A stretch of DNA of 64,000 nt from assembly GCA_019208055.1 (NCBI GenBank), contig JAGXJF010002465.1, positions 62,001 through 126,000 on the forward strand, given 5' to 3'. Shown one piece after another: positions 21,889-34,165 of the stretch (within the stretch, counting starts at the first letter, position 1; every line of letters begins with the position of its first letter). The notes beneath the pieces are model-generated. The model was not told where the DNA came from. It did no database searches and saw only the letters and a program-made list of their open reading frames with translations. The position numbers and the translations under genes were made by a program. The DNA is from Stipa capillata. Lineage: Eukaryota > Streptophyta > Magnoliopsida > Poales > Poaceae.

Positions 21889-23475
21889 AGAGCCCCTGGT
21901 ACCTGGTATAGGCAAGCTGGCCCATAGCGTATCCCATCCAGCACTCTAGAATCTCAATTTGTGACATGGTTCCTTATGTTGGCTCTATCTTTTGTATGGT
22001 TTGGTGTTATTATTTTCCTGAGAAAATCTCTAGAAGTTGTGGCAATCCTCCTAAACCTCCTTTTTGACCTAATTGTTGAGATCTGGAGATAATTTGCATA
22101 GCGTTGCCAATTTTGGTAATAAAAGTATCAAAAAGGACTTAACAAAAATAATAAAACAAGTAAGAAAACATATATGCAAAATGCATGCATCAACCTTCCC
22201 AAGATTAGATGTTTGCTCATCCCCAAGAAAATACTAGTTGAAGGAACAGGATCATCATGTTCATGAAGTGCGAGTCGAGAACAAGAAATGTGAGCATTGT
22301 ATCGTCATGGTCTAGAGTAAAAGATAAAGAGCTAATCTAGAGAATTCTAAAACTCTGTTATCTCACATGTTCATCAACTAGCAACCACACTTCTAGTAAT
22401 TAATAAGATAACTAAGTAAACACGTTTCAACTAATAAGCCTTGATTAGTTAAAGTTAGACAAAACTGTACAGAATAATATGATATGAGGACTAAATGCTC
22501 TCAAGTAAGCACAGTTTTAGTTTGATCACTAAATAATAATTGAGAAGGTTGCATGGTTGTCATCATCATTGTGAGGCGCCTCCACTTGATTTTAGGCAAT
22601 CAAACTCTCTACGGCCCTCTAAGGCACTTAATTAAACTGAGCAGCATGTTTATTAGCTCACGGCCAATGAGGATTAAGGAAGAGTTTGGATCAAATTGGT
22701 TAATTGGTTCTTGGTGCTAACCATCACCACATGCGAGGAAGCCCTCCATGTTGGTAAAATGCTCGTAATCAAAGGATTATTGGAGCAACCAAGGTTATTA
22801 AATTGTGTACCGACCAAGTATCTTTCCCGGGATAGAGTAGTTACTACACCCGTATGACCAAGAAGTGAGTTTCCCTCCTTCGAGTGAACTCATGGCACAT
22901 CCACATGAGTCATTGGAGTGGGCCAAGGTGGATCCCTTCTTGATGTATTTAGAGGAATAGCTCATGGGTCTAATGTAGATGAACAACTCAATCTTGAATT
23001 CCAATGGTCAGAAACCCTAGAGACAAACAAGCAAATAGGAACAAGATCGATACGGCAATAGATCGGTTTATAAAGATGTCTAGTCGGTGGAATACGTGGA
23101 AACAAATATGGAATCTTAAATTAGAATCGAAATCAGAGATCCACATGGAATTTTGAGCGAATTGGACTTACCATGGTACAGGACGACTAGTGGTACGAGT
23201 GATTGGCCCATACCGCTGAGTCATACCCAATCTTACCTCGCAGGTGGAAAAGGACAGATTGGCTGCTTACTTGTGGTACGGGCACCCGTACTGGTGGGTC
23301 AGACCAATCGGGTGATGAAACTCCTCATTTTTTTAATACCCTGCAAAAACTATTTAGGCACTGAGGGTACTTTGACTTTGGGTACGGGCTGGCCAGCCCA
23401 TACCCTACGTTCATACCTGAGTACTTAGTTTAGTCCAAAATCATAAAATAGACGCCAACTTGCGGTACGGGTGAT
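21889..23475. other. Unassigned sequence between the solo LTRs
   Basis: I see no supported coding region. Near 22,190-22,235 the minus strand reads 'tcttggggatgagcaaacatc...cttgggaagg' and then TGATGCATGCAT. This resembles the pol-end and LTR start of Athila/Tat-type gypsy elements, so an old minus-strand LTR may begin here. Short repeats of GGTACGGG and 'cccatacc' occur at 23,190-23,470. Confidence 0.3.
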
Positions 23476-26400
23476 ACATCAAAATGTTTTATGTTATTCT
23501 GAGTTTAATGATGTCTTTTTGTTAGATTTTCATTATATATTTTAATTGCTTTTCTAGATTATTTAATAAACTGCCAAGCTGTCTATTTATTCATTTATTT
23601 TTATACGCACGAAAAACACCGCAAAAATCAGAGGGGAGAGACTTCGTGCGAAAGGAGACAGTTAGCGGAGGGCTAGCCAGGTGGGATGGCTTATGGTGGT
23701 AGCCCCACCTACAACCAACTTCTACCACCTGGGTTTGTCAAATGCTCGGCCGCTGCAGCCCTTTCATGAATTGATCCATGTCACCTTCGAAGGAGCTCCT
23801 GCAGAGTTTTGCCTTCATATACAAAAACCTACGCGTCGAAACAAGGAGACAGCTTTTGGGACAGAATAGGGACACGCCACTAACAACCACAATTTCCATC
23901 TCCACCATCACCACCATCATTTTCACCCCATAGATCATCACCCACTACAAGCCTCCACAGATTAGACCCTCCTTCTACTACATCTACTTCATCGGAACCT
24001 TAGGGATTCATTTGTTTACCGATACTTTTAATAATGGAATCAATCTATCATTTGCTATTGATGAATTGCACGATGTGTCAGATGTTCATCGAGGCTATGA
24101 GGTGTACAATAGTAGCTATATAGTATTCTCTATTTATGTGTGATGGCCATCCATCTTCGGCAGTGTCAAATTGTTATTATGATTACCATCCATCTTTGGC
24201 GTAATCAATTATTTTCTTGGGATTAATTGTGAGAACCCTAATTCTAACATTAGTCGAGAGAGGCGTGAGGTGGAGTCAGACCAACTCGCGTTGCTGAGTT
24301 GATCCGAACTTATCGAGCTACATCGAGAGTTAGTCGAGAGGGGGAGAAAATTTGTTGTGCAATTCCATGTCATCCGCATATACGCATGGCATTTAGAATT
24401 CATATACGGGAAATAAAAATGATGAAACTGAAACTTTATTGATTAAGAAATAGTACAAATGTTAATGATACAACCTTATTACAAAAGAATAAAAGAAGAA
24501 GAAGAAGAAAGAAAATGGACCAAGGCAGCCTGCACAGTTCAGGCCACTCAACTATTGAATATTTACCCAATAGTTCATATAAAATTGACCCAAGCCAATT
24601 TACTTAGCTTATAAGGCAACTGAAGCAAAAGATCAGCTCAACCGAAGATCCAAGCAGGAGGTGGCAGTGCTAGTACCAAGGAGAGCATCAGTAAAAGGAG
24701 CTCAAAGGCAGCTGAATAGTGCAACCTCTATTTCTAAACTGCATACACCAAACCAGCACGCACACAGCAGCATACCCTGTAGAAGCCAGGCTCCAGGAGA
24801 ACCAAGAGAACAAGGGAGAAGGGAGAAGGAGCTTAGAGAGAGAAGCTGTAGCCGATACATAGGAGCTCAAGTAGAGGACCAGCCAAAGAGAAGAGAGAGG
24901 AGACCTCCAGCAAGCTCAAGAGCAAGATCAAAGGAGCTAAGTCTTGGCTCAGCTTAGGAGCAAGGTAAACACCTCTGGGTTATCACAACCTTGCAAATGC
25001 TTACAGCTAGGAGTTAAAGGGCAGAATAGGACCCTCAGAACCATTTTTGCATCACAGAAATTGAATGAAACATTTGTAGAACCTGTTCTTATTCTTTGGC
25101 ATCAAAAGGATGTCTCAAACAATTCTCAGCTAAAGCTCCTCATTAGGTTTTTCTCTTAGGCAACTAGTGTAATGAATCTGTTCTTATCAGATTTTATAAC
25201 CACTGCCCTAAATCTCTCAGAGAGAACACCATCTCATATAATAAGGCAACCGATAGGCAACAAGGGTAGTAATCTGTTCTTATCAGGTTTCTATACCTTT
25301 CTCAATCTTCTCTTCAGAAATTATCATAGCATATATTAAGGCATCTAGTAGGCAAACATGTGTGATATCAGTTCCTCAGCTTAATGAATTGATAAAGACA
25401 CACATGTAAATGGGGGGATCAGAAAACAAATGACTGAAATCAAGTGTATCTATTCTTACCAGATCAATAAAAGCTGATAGTAACACACATACAAAGAGGG
25501 AGAAATAGGTAGCAGCTAAGGAATTAAGTGAAGTTCTGTTCTTTCAAAAGTAAGCGGATGCTTACATGTATATAAGAAAAACAGAAGTAAGCTAAGATCG
25601 ATTATAGAATATGTTCTTCCAATTGAGTAAATTGACACATACATATGCATAGAGAAAACACAAAGAGCTAGATTCAGTAATACCTGTTCATATAGATTTT
25701 CGTGAAAGACACCATAGTAAGCTAGGTGTCACAAACAATTAGAGTAGGCAAGGTAGCACCGAATGGAGCATATACGCATAATTAAACAACTCCTAACACT
25801 AGGAATCAATTGACTTTATCATTTTAATAAACCCTAGATCAATTGGGAGATACCAGGATTGGGGAAAATCTCAGTACAGACCCTAGAACGAATTGGGGAT
25901 TGGAAGGAGAAGTGGGGGAGAAAGGGAACTTACCTCAGGCCGGCGCATCACCGCGGTTGCGGCGCGGTCAACTCACCGCCGTCCGGCGGTGATGACCGGG
26001 GATGGAGCAGCCGAGCGGAGCGGCACCAGTAGCGGCGGAGCACCAAGAGGGTGGCGCTAGGCCCTAGGCGGCGACAAATGGCCGGAGGCGAAGGGGACGA
26101 CCGGGAGGCGACGGAGCGGATGAGGCGGAGAGGCTGGAGAACCGACGGCGCCAAGGGGAGCCAAGAGCCGGAGCGGCACCAGACCAGGCGGCGGCGGCGA
26201 GAGGCGTGCAAGGCGGCGGCGCTTAGGTCGAAAGGGAGAGAGGACCGGTCGGGTGCTGTGAGGAAAGAGATGAATGAGAATTTAGGATTGGGGATTGAGT
26301 GTTGAGGGAGAAGAAAAGAAAAGTTAAGAAAAAAATAGAGTTAAGTGAAAAAGAAAAGAGGGATGTGATGAAAATGAAAAGAAAGATGGGGTAGGAAATA

Positions 26401-28530
26401 AAAATTGACATAAGGTATTAAAAAGGAGCAAATTGGAATCTTAGAGTGTTTAAGTTATAAGTAATGAATTGTCCCTTTTATAAACATAAAATTGAGCATT
26501 AACTAAAAGAATAAGCCATTTTAATTGAATTTGATATGTTCTTCTTTTATAAGAAAGGAGATTAATCATAAATTAGTTCCTGAAAATCTTGATTTAATAC
26601 CTAAACTAGCTAAACAGAATTAAGAAAACATATTGAATTCTAAGTAAATTCGAATTAGAAGTTAAATATATATATATAAATAAGTTCTATTGTAAAAAGG
26701 GATCTAAACCCAATGGAGATTTCAGATTCTTTTATTGTATATGATGCACTGCTCTTCCTAAGAAAAATTAAACTCTGAATTAGTTCTTAACATTTCTAGT
26801 CTAGTACCCAGGCTAATTTGAGAGAAAAGTATTGGGCTTTAAGTGAATCTAAATCAAATATTAAATTGATTAGGGTTAATATTACGAGAGGTTGATGTCG
26901 GACAAAGATGACAACGATGATTAGGGCTTGATTACTTCTCTAAATTGACTTTGAATCTTCTATAGAATGTCTAGATAAATTATGCTTGAAATCATATTAA
27001 AATGTGTAGATAAACACATCATCCTATGCATGCCATAGTAGCTGCATTCATATTGGAATTCTTTTGGAATAAGTCCTTATCGGACTTCATTGCCTTTATC
27101 AAAAGCCGGAGTTCAGCAGGCAGGACCGTCGAACTCCACTACCTACTCGTTACCAGGCAAGTCCAGTTTCTTGTTCATGTCCGTTGAGAATGTTTTTGAA
27201 ACTTCCCTCTTGCCTATAACATGCACAAAAATCTATTTTCTAAAGATGAATCAATCGTTGTTTTGTTTTGGATCGCCGGTTCTTGGGCGATAGCATGGCG
27301 GGTGGTGAAATCCTGGTATGGTGCCGGTTGGCACATTTGGGAAGGTGGATTTCAACACACGGGAAAGTCTCATATAAGGTTAATGCAACCAATGATCGAT
27401 TGTGCTTAAGGGCCGTAGTGATCGTGCATACCACACACCCTGTATGGGCGGGGCTGAGCTAAAGTACCCTTTACCCTAGGTCTATAACCCCCGGGAACGT
27501 AAGGCCTCGGTATTGGAATCGATACCGGGAAGGTAGTATGGCCGCGGGCTGCTTACTACTTGAGAATGTGATTGGGCCGTCGAGCTACTCACATTAGGAT
27601 TATGATTGGAGACCGGTAGTCCTTGACCAGTTTGGGTGGGACTGCGACGCGGGGTATAACCGAGCGGGCGGTGAAACGGCTCTGTGATTTGCCGGTCTGG
27701 TGTGCATGTGACGACATAAACTCCATGACTATTGATCGTTTGTGGGTACAGTTGTGCACCTCTGCAGAGTGTATAGAAGTGTGGCATTGTCACTCCGTGT
27801 TCTCGGTTGGAACTGCGAACCCGGCAAGAAAGGGATTCATCGGGAATCCTAGCAGCTTGTGAGATAGGAGATCATTAGTCTCTTTAATTAAAACTTGACT
27901 CCCTTACCTTTAAAACTGCATTTCTTTTGGGAGAACGTTGCCGTTCTTAGTAGTTAGTGCATCAAACACCTCTTTGCTATTCCTGGACTTGTTGAGTACC
28001 TTTTGTACTCATCCCTCTATCTAATTCCTTTGAGTAGACTGTGAGCCGACGACGGAGGAGGAGGTGGTCTACGTCGAGATCGACGATGAAGTTCCCGAGG
28101 AGCAGGCGACGACGAAGGAGGACGAAGGCGTCAACTACTACGTCGAGCTCCGCAACGAAGACAACGCTGAGTAGAGTAGTAGGTCGTAAGAGTTGTTAGG
28201 TGTAGTTAAGACTTTTACTGTAACCAAACAATAACGGTTTTAAATTCCCCATACTTTTGGGAATGTGTTGTAAGACTTATGTTGTATTTCGAGTTTGTAA
28301 ATTATGTTTGTATCATATGGACCGCTGCAATGCTTTTGTCGTGCCACTCTGTCACATTAATCTTATGCATCTTATGTCTTCACTAGTTTTATTTGATTGT
28401 GTGTTGTGAATTGGCCATGCATGACACTTAGCATTGCACTTGTTGATAAGCACGGAGGATGGGGTTGAGCAACCAATCGTGTGGTCCTCTCTTTAATTTG
28501 CTAGCGAATTTATTAGTCTTGTTCCAGCTC
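23476..28530 (+). other. Possible old gypsy LTR (TGATACATCAAAATG start) hosting a solo LTR
   Basis: After removal of 24,228-28,356, the flanks join as one sequence (…TTGGGATTAAT / CTTATGCATC…). The left part starts TGATACATCAAAATG and contains 'cttagggattcatttgtttaccg', which resembles Athila/RIRE2-like LTRs. The end was not located and the coding part was not seen, so the class is tentative. Confidence 0.3.
24228..28356 (+). mobile_element. Solo LTR, same long-LTR family, plus orientation (4129 bp)
   Basis: It starts TGTGAGAACCCTAATTC and ends CTCTGTCACA. It is flanked by TTAAT at 24,223-24,227 and 28,357-28,361. Internal segments include repeated 'taatctgttcttatcagg' blocks at 25,170-25,420, a GC-rich block at 25,930-26,240 and a 'gttgagtaccttttgtactcatcc' segment near 27,992. 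No PBS or PPT adjoins it. The open frames inside it (for example in the GC-rich block) are not conserved genes. Confidence 0.9.
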
Positions 28531-30229
28531 CTGCCTTAATGTACGCCTCAAATTGATTCATCACTACTTGTTACTAATAATATTATCCTCTCATTTAATC
28601 CTTAAAAATTAGTAATTGGTACTTTTATATTGTATAATCCCTATTACTTGCTTGAGAACCGCTATTAGTGAATCTATGTACCTGATGCCTCATTTTTAGT
28701 TATGACCTTTCCTAACACTTTACGCATTTGTTATTTTTTATTCTAAAATATTTTTAGTTTCCTCGCCCAAATAATTGCATATTTTAATTATCTATTGCAT
28801 CCTAGAGGTCCACGTCTATTTGAGAAAGGTAGTCGTATTTTGACCGTTGCTTTTTGATATTTTTAGTGTGATTTGAGATTTGGACCAATTGAGTCAATCA
28901 TCGCTTTCTTGTGGGTTTGCCAGGACCTAGAATGTATGATATAAAACCTCAATTTTAATTAGTTCCCAAGTCAAGATGTCAACCCTGCATCTGTGATGGG
29001 GATATAGTTATTCCACCATGAGTACAGTCATATGATCTCAAAGAGCTGAAGACGACAACTCTGAACTCAATAAGTTGGCGAACTAACGCATCAGCTAGAG
29101 TGGAATGATATGGCCTCCTCACTCTTCCTAACTAAACTGGAGCGTGAACCCCGACCTCAACCTGGCAATCTAATGCATGGCTGGAGTAGGGTGATATAGC
29201 TTTCAAACTCTTAGTTAGAGAGCCGCTTCATAGTACTGATCACACTTGATAGTTTCATATAGTGAATTTCAAACCCCTACACACTTCATGTGCTTTATAT
29301 TCATACACAAAGAACACATGAAGCATGCTAGAATCAACTGGTATCACAATAATAACTCTAGGACAGAAACTGCAATAGTATACATAGCACTCTTAATGAT
29401 TAAATTTAACAACTAGTTCACACACTGGTCACACAAATGATTGCACGACCAAAAACAGAAGCATTTAGCAACATAGACAATTGTGAGTTTAACAGAAGCA
29501 ATAAGACGACATCAAAACAAAGCAGGGCCACCCTAGTTCTAGGTCACTACTTGGGACTCCGAACAACTATTAATCATTGTAGTCGATCTCGACATAGAAA
29601 CCATTCTCAGAAGGGGTGATCTCTTCTACAAGAAAAGGTTTCAATGTTGCGAGATGAGTACAAAAGTACACCACAAGCCTTACAAGGAAAGTAGTAATAG
29701 ATGCACCTGGTGTCAACAAGGGTTAGTTGTGGACTAATTTGCATAAAGCCAAGTTTCACTTTAATTAAGCTGGGTAGATGCAAACCGACTACCAGATCAT
29801 TTCAAAGGAAGGTAAGTAGGCATTCTCCACAAAGGAAGGTAATTAACCTTGAAGTTAATTACCAAGACCTTGAAGTTAGTTACCAAGCTATCGAAAACTA
29901 CTCTATTGCTTCCATCATCCTCGCATACAACTCCTCTTCGACCCTTCCTCGAACCGCCCACGAGGAAGCGGTCACTAACTTTTCTAATTCAAAGTTGACA
30001 GTTTTAGATTAACATTGAAGTTATCTAATTCGATGCAGTTAATTACCAAGCTTGCCATAACTGTGGACACAGCTGATCGAATAGATTTGACCCTGCAGTA
30101 GCGTACCACTTTACCTTCACATATCCATCGTCTTCTAATTCTATGCAATTAGTACACCTCGCGAGGTGCACCGGTGGAGAATGATTAACCACGACTGTTT
30201 ACAATGTCAACTTTAACTTATGAGCCACC
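28362..30229. other. Unassigned repeat-derived sequence, older target of Q
   Basis: No gene is supported. At about 29,655-29,690 the minus strand reads 'cttgtggtgtacttttgtactcatc', a hallmark of Tekay-like gypsy LTRs, so part of this stretch is likely a minus-strand LTR. It continues at 37,950 after element Q. Confidence 0.35.
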
Positions 30230-30499
30230 CCTATTGATGCGGACATCTCCTGCACCAAGGGTGAAGATACCATGGCTCATTCCAATCCACCAAGTCCACC
30301 TCCAAAATCTCGTGGTCCAATGACAAGAGCTCGAGCTAAGGCTATCCAACACGAGGTGTTTCTATTCCTTGACTCCTTCCCACTTGATCTGAGGTCGAAT
30401 GGTATACTACCTGATGTTTCAACTCTTTGCTTGCTTAGATGTGAAGGAACAACCAAGTGGAGCGACGCCAAGGGGAGGAAGGACTTGGGATGCTGCCTG

Positions 30500-30910
30500 G
30501 GAAGCATGTCCGGACATTCCGGACAAGGAGACCCGGACACTCCGGACTTACCAATCCCGGAGACACCGAGAGTCCACAACACACCCGGACATTCCAGGCA
30601 AGCCCGGAGTCTCTGGACGTCCCCCACCCGGAATGTACCCCTCTCGGGATGGTGCCCGGACACTCCGGCACCAAGCCCGGACATTTCGGGAGGGTGGCCG
30701 AGAACAACGCCCTCCAACTCCACGCCTGGACACTCCGGCCCCCAGACCCGGAGACTCCGGATGACCCCTGCCCGGAGCGCCAACTCCGACCCTCCAGACG
30801 TCCACTGATCAAGACGTCCGGACATTCCGAAAAACTTACCCCGGAATGTCCGGGCCCTACGGCCGGACATTCTGGACAAGCTACCTCGGAATGTCCGGGC
30901 GTACTGTCTG
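30500..30910 (+). repeat. Array of CCGGA-N3-TCCGG palindromes in Q LTR
   Basis: About 15-20 sites have the form CCGGACATTCCGG, CCCGGACACTCCGG or the reverse CCGGAATGTCCGG. Many keep only one half-site. The motif is a palindrome with a 3-bp spacer and occurs upstream of the TATA box. A second set lies in the leader at 31,590-31,745. The same array is in the 3' LTR at 37,160-37,560. Confidence 0.85.
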
Positions 30911-30977
30911 CGCACAGTAACGGGCCGAGGCCCATGTAAGGACTTGGCTTAGCCCTCAAGGGTTACGGGGTTAGGGC

Positions 30978-30985
30978 TATAAATA
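30978..30985 (+). promoter_or_regulatory. TATA box of Q 5' LTR
   Basis: GGGC-TATAAATA-CCCG is a strong TATA context. It is conserved in the 3' LTR at 37,635-37,642. Transcription would begin about 30 bp downstream. Confidence 0.75.
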
Positions 30986-31290
30986 CCCGTACCCAAACCC
31001 TAATCGAGATTAGACTCGTTGTTAAGACTAAAAATGAGCTTTGCTCCTAATCTATAGTTCCTTCCCTCTAGATTAGGGTTCCATCTTAGGCCTTATAATC
31101 TCTCTTGATTGTAAGGACCGGCGCGTGCCCCTGGATGGTAATCGAGGCATTCATTGAGAGGAGGAGTTGATTTGAGTCCTAGTTCCAAAGGCTAACCCGT
31201 TGGGGTTTTGTTGTTGGTTTGGGATTTCATCTAGGCCCTTCTAGTTACCCTTGTCAAAATCGTGAAGATTGGGAGCCCTCCGTATCAACT

Positions 31291-31302
31291 TGGTATTAGA
31301 GC
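31291..31302 (+). other. Q primer-binding site
   Basis: TGGTATTAGAGC begins three bases after the LTR end. It is complementary to the 3' end of plant initiator tRNA-Met with one mismatch from TGGTATCAGAGC. Confidence 0.9.
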
Positions 31303-32534
31303 TCTAGGTTGACACGATTTGGATTTGTATCCCCTCTTTTCCCTACCCCCAATTGCTAGCTTTGTTTTGGTTTTTCTTGCCTATTTCGAAAACCCCACAA
31401 AAAGAGCCCGTTTTGAAATCTTGATACGATTCGGAGTTTTGGGTGAGTTTTGGTTGGTTTTGATCCACTAGATCTTTGCTATATTTGTTGATCTAACCTT
31501 CCTTTGCGTTGCCTTGGCCTATTCCTCATTTTTCCCCTCCGTTTCGTGGTTTTTGGAGCCGCCCCTATTTCAGATCTGAAAACCCCCAGCACACCGGAGT
31601 ATCCGGCCTACCCCGGAGTCCTCTAGCCTGCAGCAGCCGAAAGTCACTTCTCTCGGGACGTGCCCCGGAGTATCCTGGAAATCTACCCCGGAATCTCCGG
31701 GCCCACCCGGAGTGTCCGGGTAATCTACCCCGGAATCTCCGGACAGAGCAATTGCAGACTGCATCGAGCGAGGTATAACCGTCTATCTTGCTCTCTTCCT
31801 TTGTGAACCAACATCCTCCTTTTGCAACGACTTTGATCCTATCAAGACTAGCTCTTCGATGATTGCTAAGGTTTTGTGCACTTATTCTATCTAGTTTAGC
31901 TCTTCCCAAGTAGTCAACAACGATAGTCTTGTAAGATCTTGGCATAAAAAAAAGAAAAGAAAAGAAGAAGAAGAAAGGGAAAGAAAGAAAGAGAGAGAAA
32001 ACAAGTCAATGCCAATGATCCTTTGTAGGGAAACGCAAGCTTGAAGGAAAATCCGATTAGGAAGGGTAGTCAAGTGTGCAAATCTTTAAACCTACCTTTT
32101 GCAATCGAGCTAGCGTCTTTCCTTGTATTTGTGCAATGCGAGCTCATAGTCTTCGCTAGGATCCTTTTGTTCTAGCTCATTTTCTTGGTTGCACAAATCC
32201 CATTATCTTTGTGAGTGAGTTATTTGAGCTTCGCTTATATCCTTGAGATCAACTCTTATTGCATTGTTTCATTGTGGATTATTACTAATCATCACAAAAT
32301 CTCATTACTCCATTTTTGCTTAGTATCTTGTGCTCATCCTTTCCGAGATCCACCAAAGGCTTTGTTGAATTAGTGCCATAGGACTTGGAACTTCTTCAAC
32401 CTACTCTTGAGGAATGCGTTTACCTTCCGCGGGCCCCTGATCCTTCAATGGAAGGAGGCAAGGACTTCGGTGGTGAGTGAGGTGAGGGAGTTCCCAAATT
32501 CCACATATTTCAATATATTGTTACATTGCTAACC
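31303..32534 (+). other. Q untranslated leader
   Basis: At 31,590-31,745 it contains another run of CCGGAnnnTCCGG-type sites (for example CCGGAGTATCCGG, CCGGAATCTCCGG and CCGGAGTGTCCGG). A purine-rich microsatellite of A, AAAG and GAA units lies at 31,946-32,003. No gene is supported. Confidence 0.7.
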
Positions 32535-34165
32535 ATGTCTAGGGAAGGATCCCATGGAGCGAGTGGTAATGAGGATTGTGTGACTCGAGGGCAACATTTG
32601 GCCCTCCAACGGAGCCTCCATGACACTGTGGACAATTTGAGGCATGATATGACCCGACAGATAGAATCTATGAAAACAAGCATTGTGCAGGAAGTTGTGC
32701 AAGCACTTCGAGGCTAGATTCCAGAAGCAGAGATTGATGAGGAGGATCCTCTTGACGAGACCGATGCTGAGATGGCGGCACGGTGTGCCCAAGCTCGAAG
32801 AACTGCTAGACACCGAGCATCCCTTCCTCCATCAGGAACCCGAGACCCAACCTTGGGGCCACACAATCATGGTCGGGCAAGAGCCACCAAGGACGTGATG
32901 GGCATGAGGGAAGTGCATCAGAGGGAGGATCAAGCTTTTATCAACCTAATGGCCAACGGCATCAAGGGCACCCGAACAGAGACCCAGGGTTCAGAAGGCG
33001 GAATTATCAGGATGAGGGTACAGAACACCGGCAGAGGGGTCCATCAGGAGATGGGGAGGAAAAGTTTGGCAAGCTTAAGTTCACAATGCCCAAGTTTTCC
33101 GGTGATGCAATGGATCCCGAAGAGTACCTCACATGGGAGCTCAAGGTGAACAAGGTCTTCCGGATGCACAATTACTCCGAAGAGAAGAAAGTTGCTATGG
33201 CCTCACTTGAGTTCGATGGATATGCACTTATTTGGTGGGAGCAAGTGCAAAATCAGCGAGGCGAACATGGAGAGCTGCCCGTCCTATCTTGGATAGAGAT
33301 GAAGAGGAAAATGCGGGCTTGCTTTGTGCCCAAGTACTATAAGCGAGATCTTTTCAAGAAGCTCCAAGACCTCAAACAAGGCAGTCGGTCAGTTGAAGAA
33401 TATTTCAAGGAAATGGAAACCGCCTTGATCCGAGCTAATGTCCAAGAGACTGAAGAGCAGACTATGGCCCGTTTCTTGGCCGAGTTGAACCATCCAATCA
33501 AGCGCATCGCCGACTATCAACCCTACAACATAGTTGTGGAGTTAGTATATCAAGCTATCAAGGCCGAGCGCCAAGTGCAAGAGGACACTCGCTACTCCAA
33601 GTCTTCAACATATGCAGCATGTTCCACTCCTTACACTTCACGTACCCCGACAGTTGCTCCTTGCCCCAGTCCGAGTGCAAAGTTTGCCCCAAGAGTTAAC
33701 TCAGCCAAGACAGAAAGTCATATGGGAGGTGGAAGTACAAGTGTGCGCCAATGGACAAACACAAACCGTCCTACCACCTCTTCTTCAAAGGGAGCACCGA
33801 GTCCAAGCACTGTTTCTTCAATGGCTTCCACAGGCAAGACTCATGACATCGTATGCTTCAAGTGCCAAGGGCGTGGTCATATGCAAAGAGAGTGCCCCAA
33901 TGCACGAGTAATGTTGATCACTGAAGAAGGCGAGTATGAGTCTGCTAGCGAGGGCGAGATTGATGCCATCCATGAAGTAGCCCGAATTGAACAAGAAGGA
34001 GAATATGAAGATGGACAGAGCGAATCTATTGCGAGACCGAGTCGGGTCCATCCCTCGTCGTCACCAAGAAGATCCTCACCGTCCAACTTCAAGATGAGCC
34101 TGAACAACGGTGCAACCTCTTCCAAACCAAGGCCGCAATCGACGGCAAAACCATCAAAGTCATAA
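32535..34165 (+). pseudogene. Q gag polyprotein (stops and shifts)
   Basis: The start is ATG 32,535 (MSREGSHGASGNEDCVTRG). An in-frame TAG occurs at 32,715-32,717 and a frame change before 33,086. The retrotransposon gag domain follows: MPKFSGDAMDPEEYLTWEL, IWWEQVQNQR, CFVPKYYKRDLFKKLQDLK and ARFLAELNHPIKRIADY. The zinc knuckle CFKCQGRGHMQREC is near 33,856, followed by an acidic linker (EEGEYESASEGE). The stretch from 33,086 to 34,165 (359 codons) is uninterrupted. In a functional element it forms the virus-like particle and packages RNA. Confidence 0.9.

Larger units (their letters stand above)
30235..31287 (+). repeat. Q 5' LTR (1053 bp)
   Basis: TGATGCGGACATC...CCTCCGTATCA. It carries a dense array of CCGGAnnnTCCGG motifs (30,500-30,910), a TATA box TATAAATA at 30,978-30,985 and a polyadenylation-region candidate near 31,090. 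The first ~240 bp encode the end of pol (MTRARAKAIQHEVFLFLDSF). Confidence 0.92.

Noticed and set aside
21889..24222. Internal region of an LTR element between the two long LTRs
   Set aside because: The LTRs are inverted, no PBS or PPT adjoins them and no gag/pol is present.
16889..28356. One large element with terminal inverted repeats made of the two LTRs
   Set aside because: Each LTR has its own distinct TSD, so they are separate insertions.
30277..30959. Long frames rich in Gly, Pro, Ser on both strands, repeated at 36,917-37,609
   Set aside because: They run through the palindrome array of the Q LTR; only the first ~240 bp on the plus strand (pol tail) has coding support.
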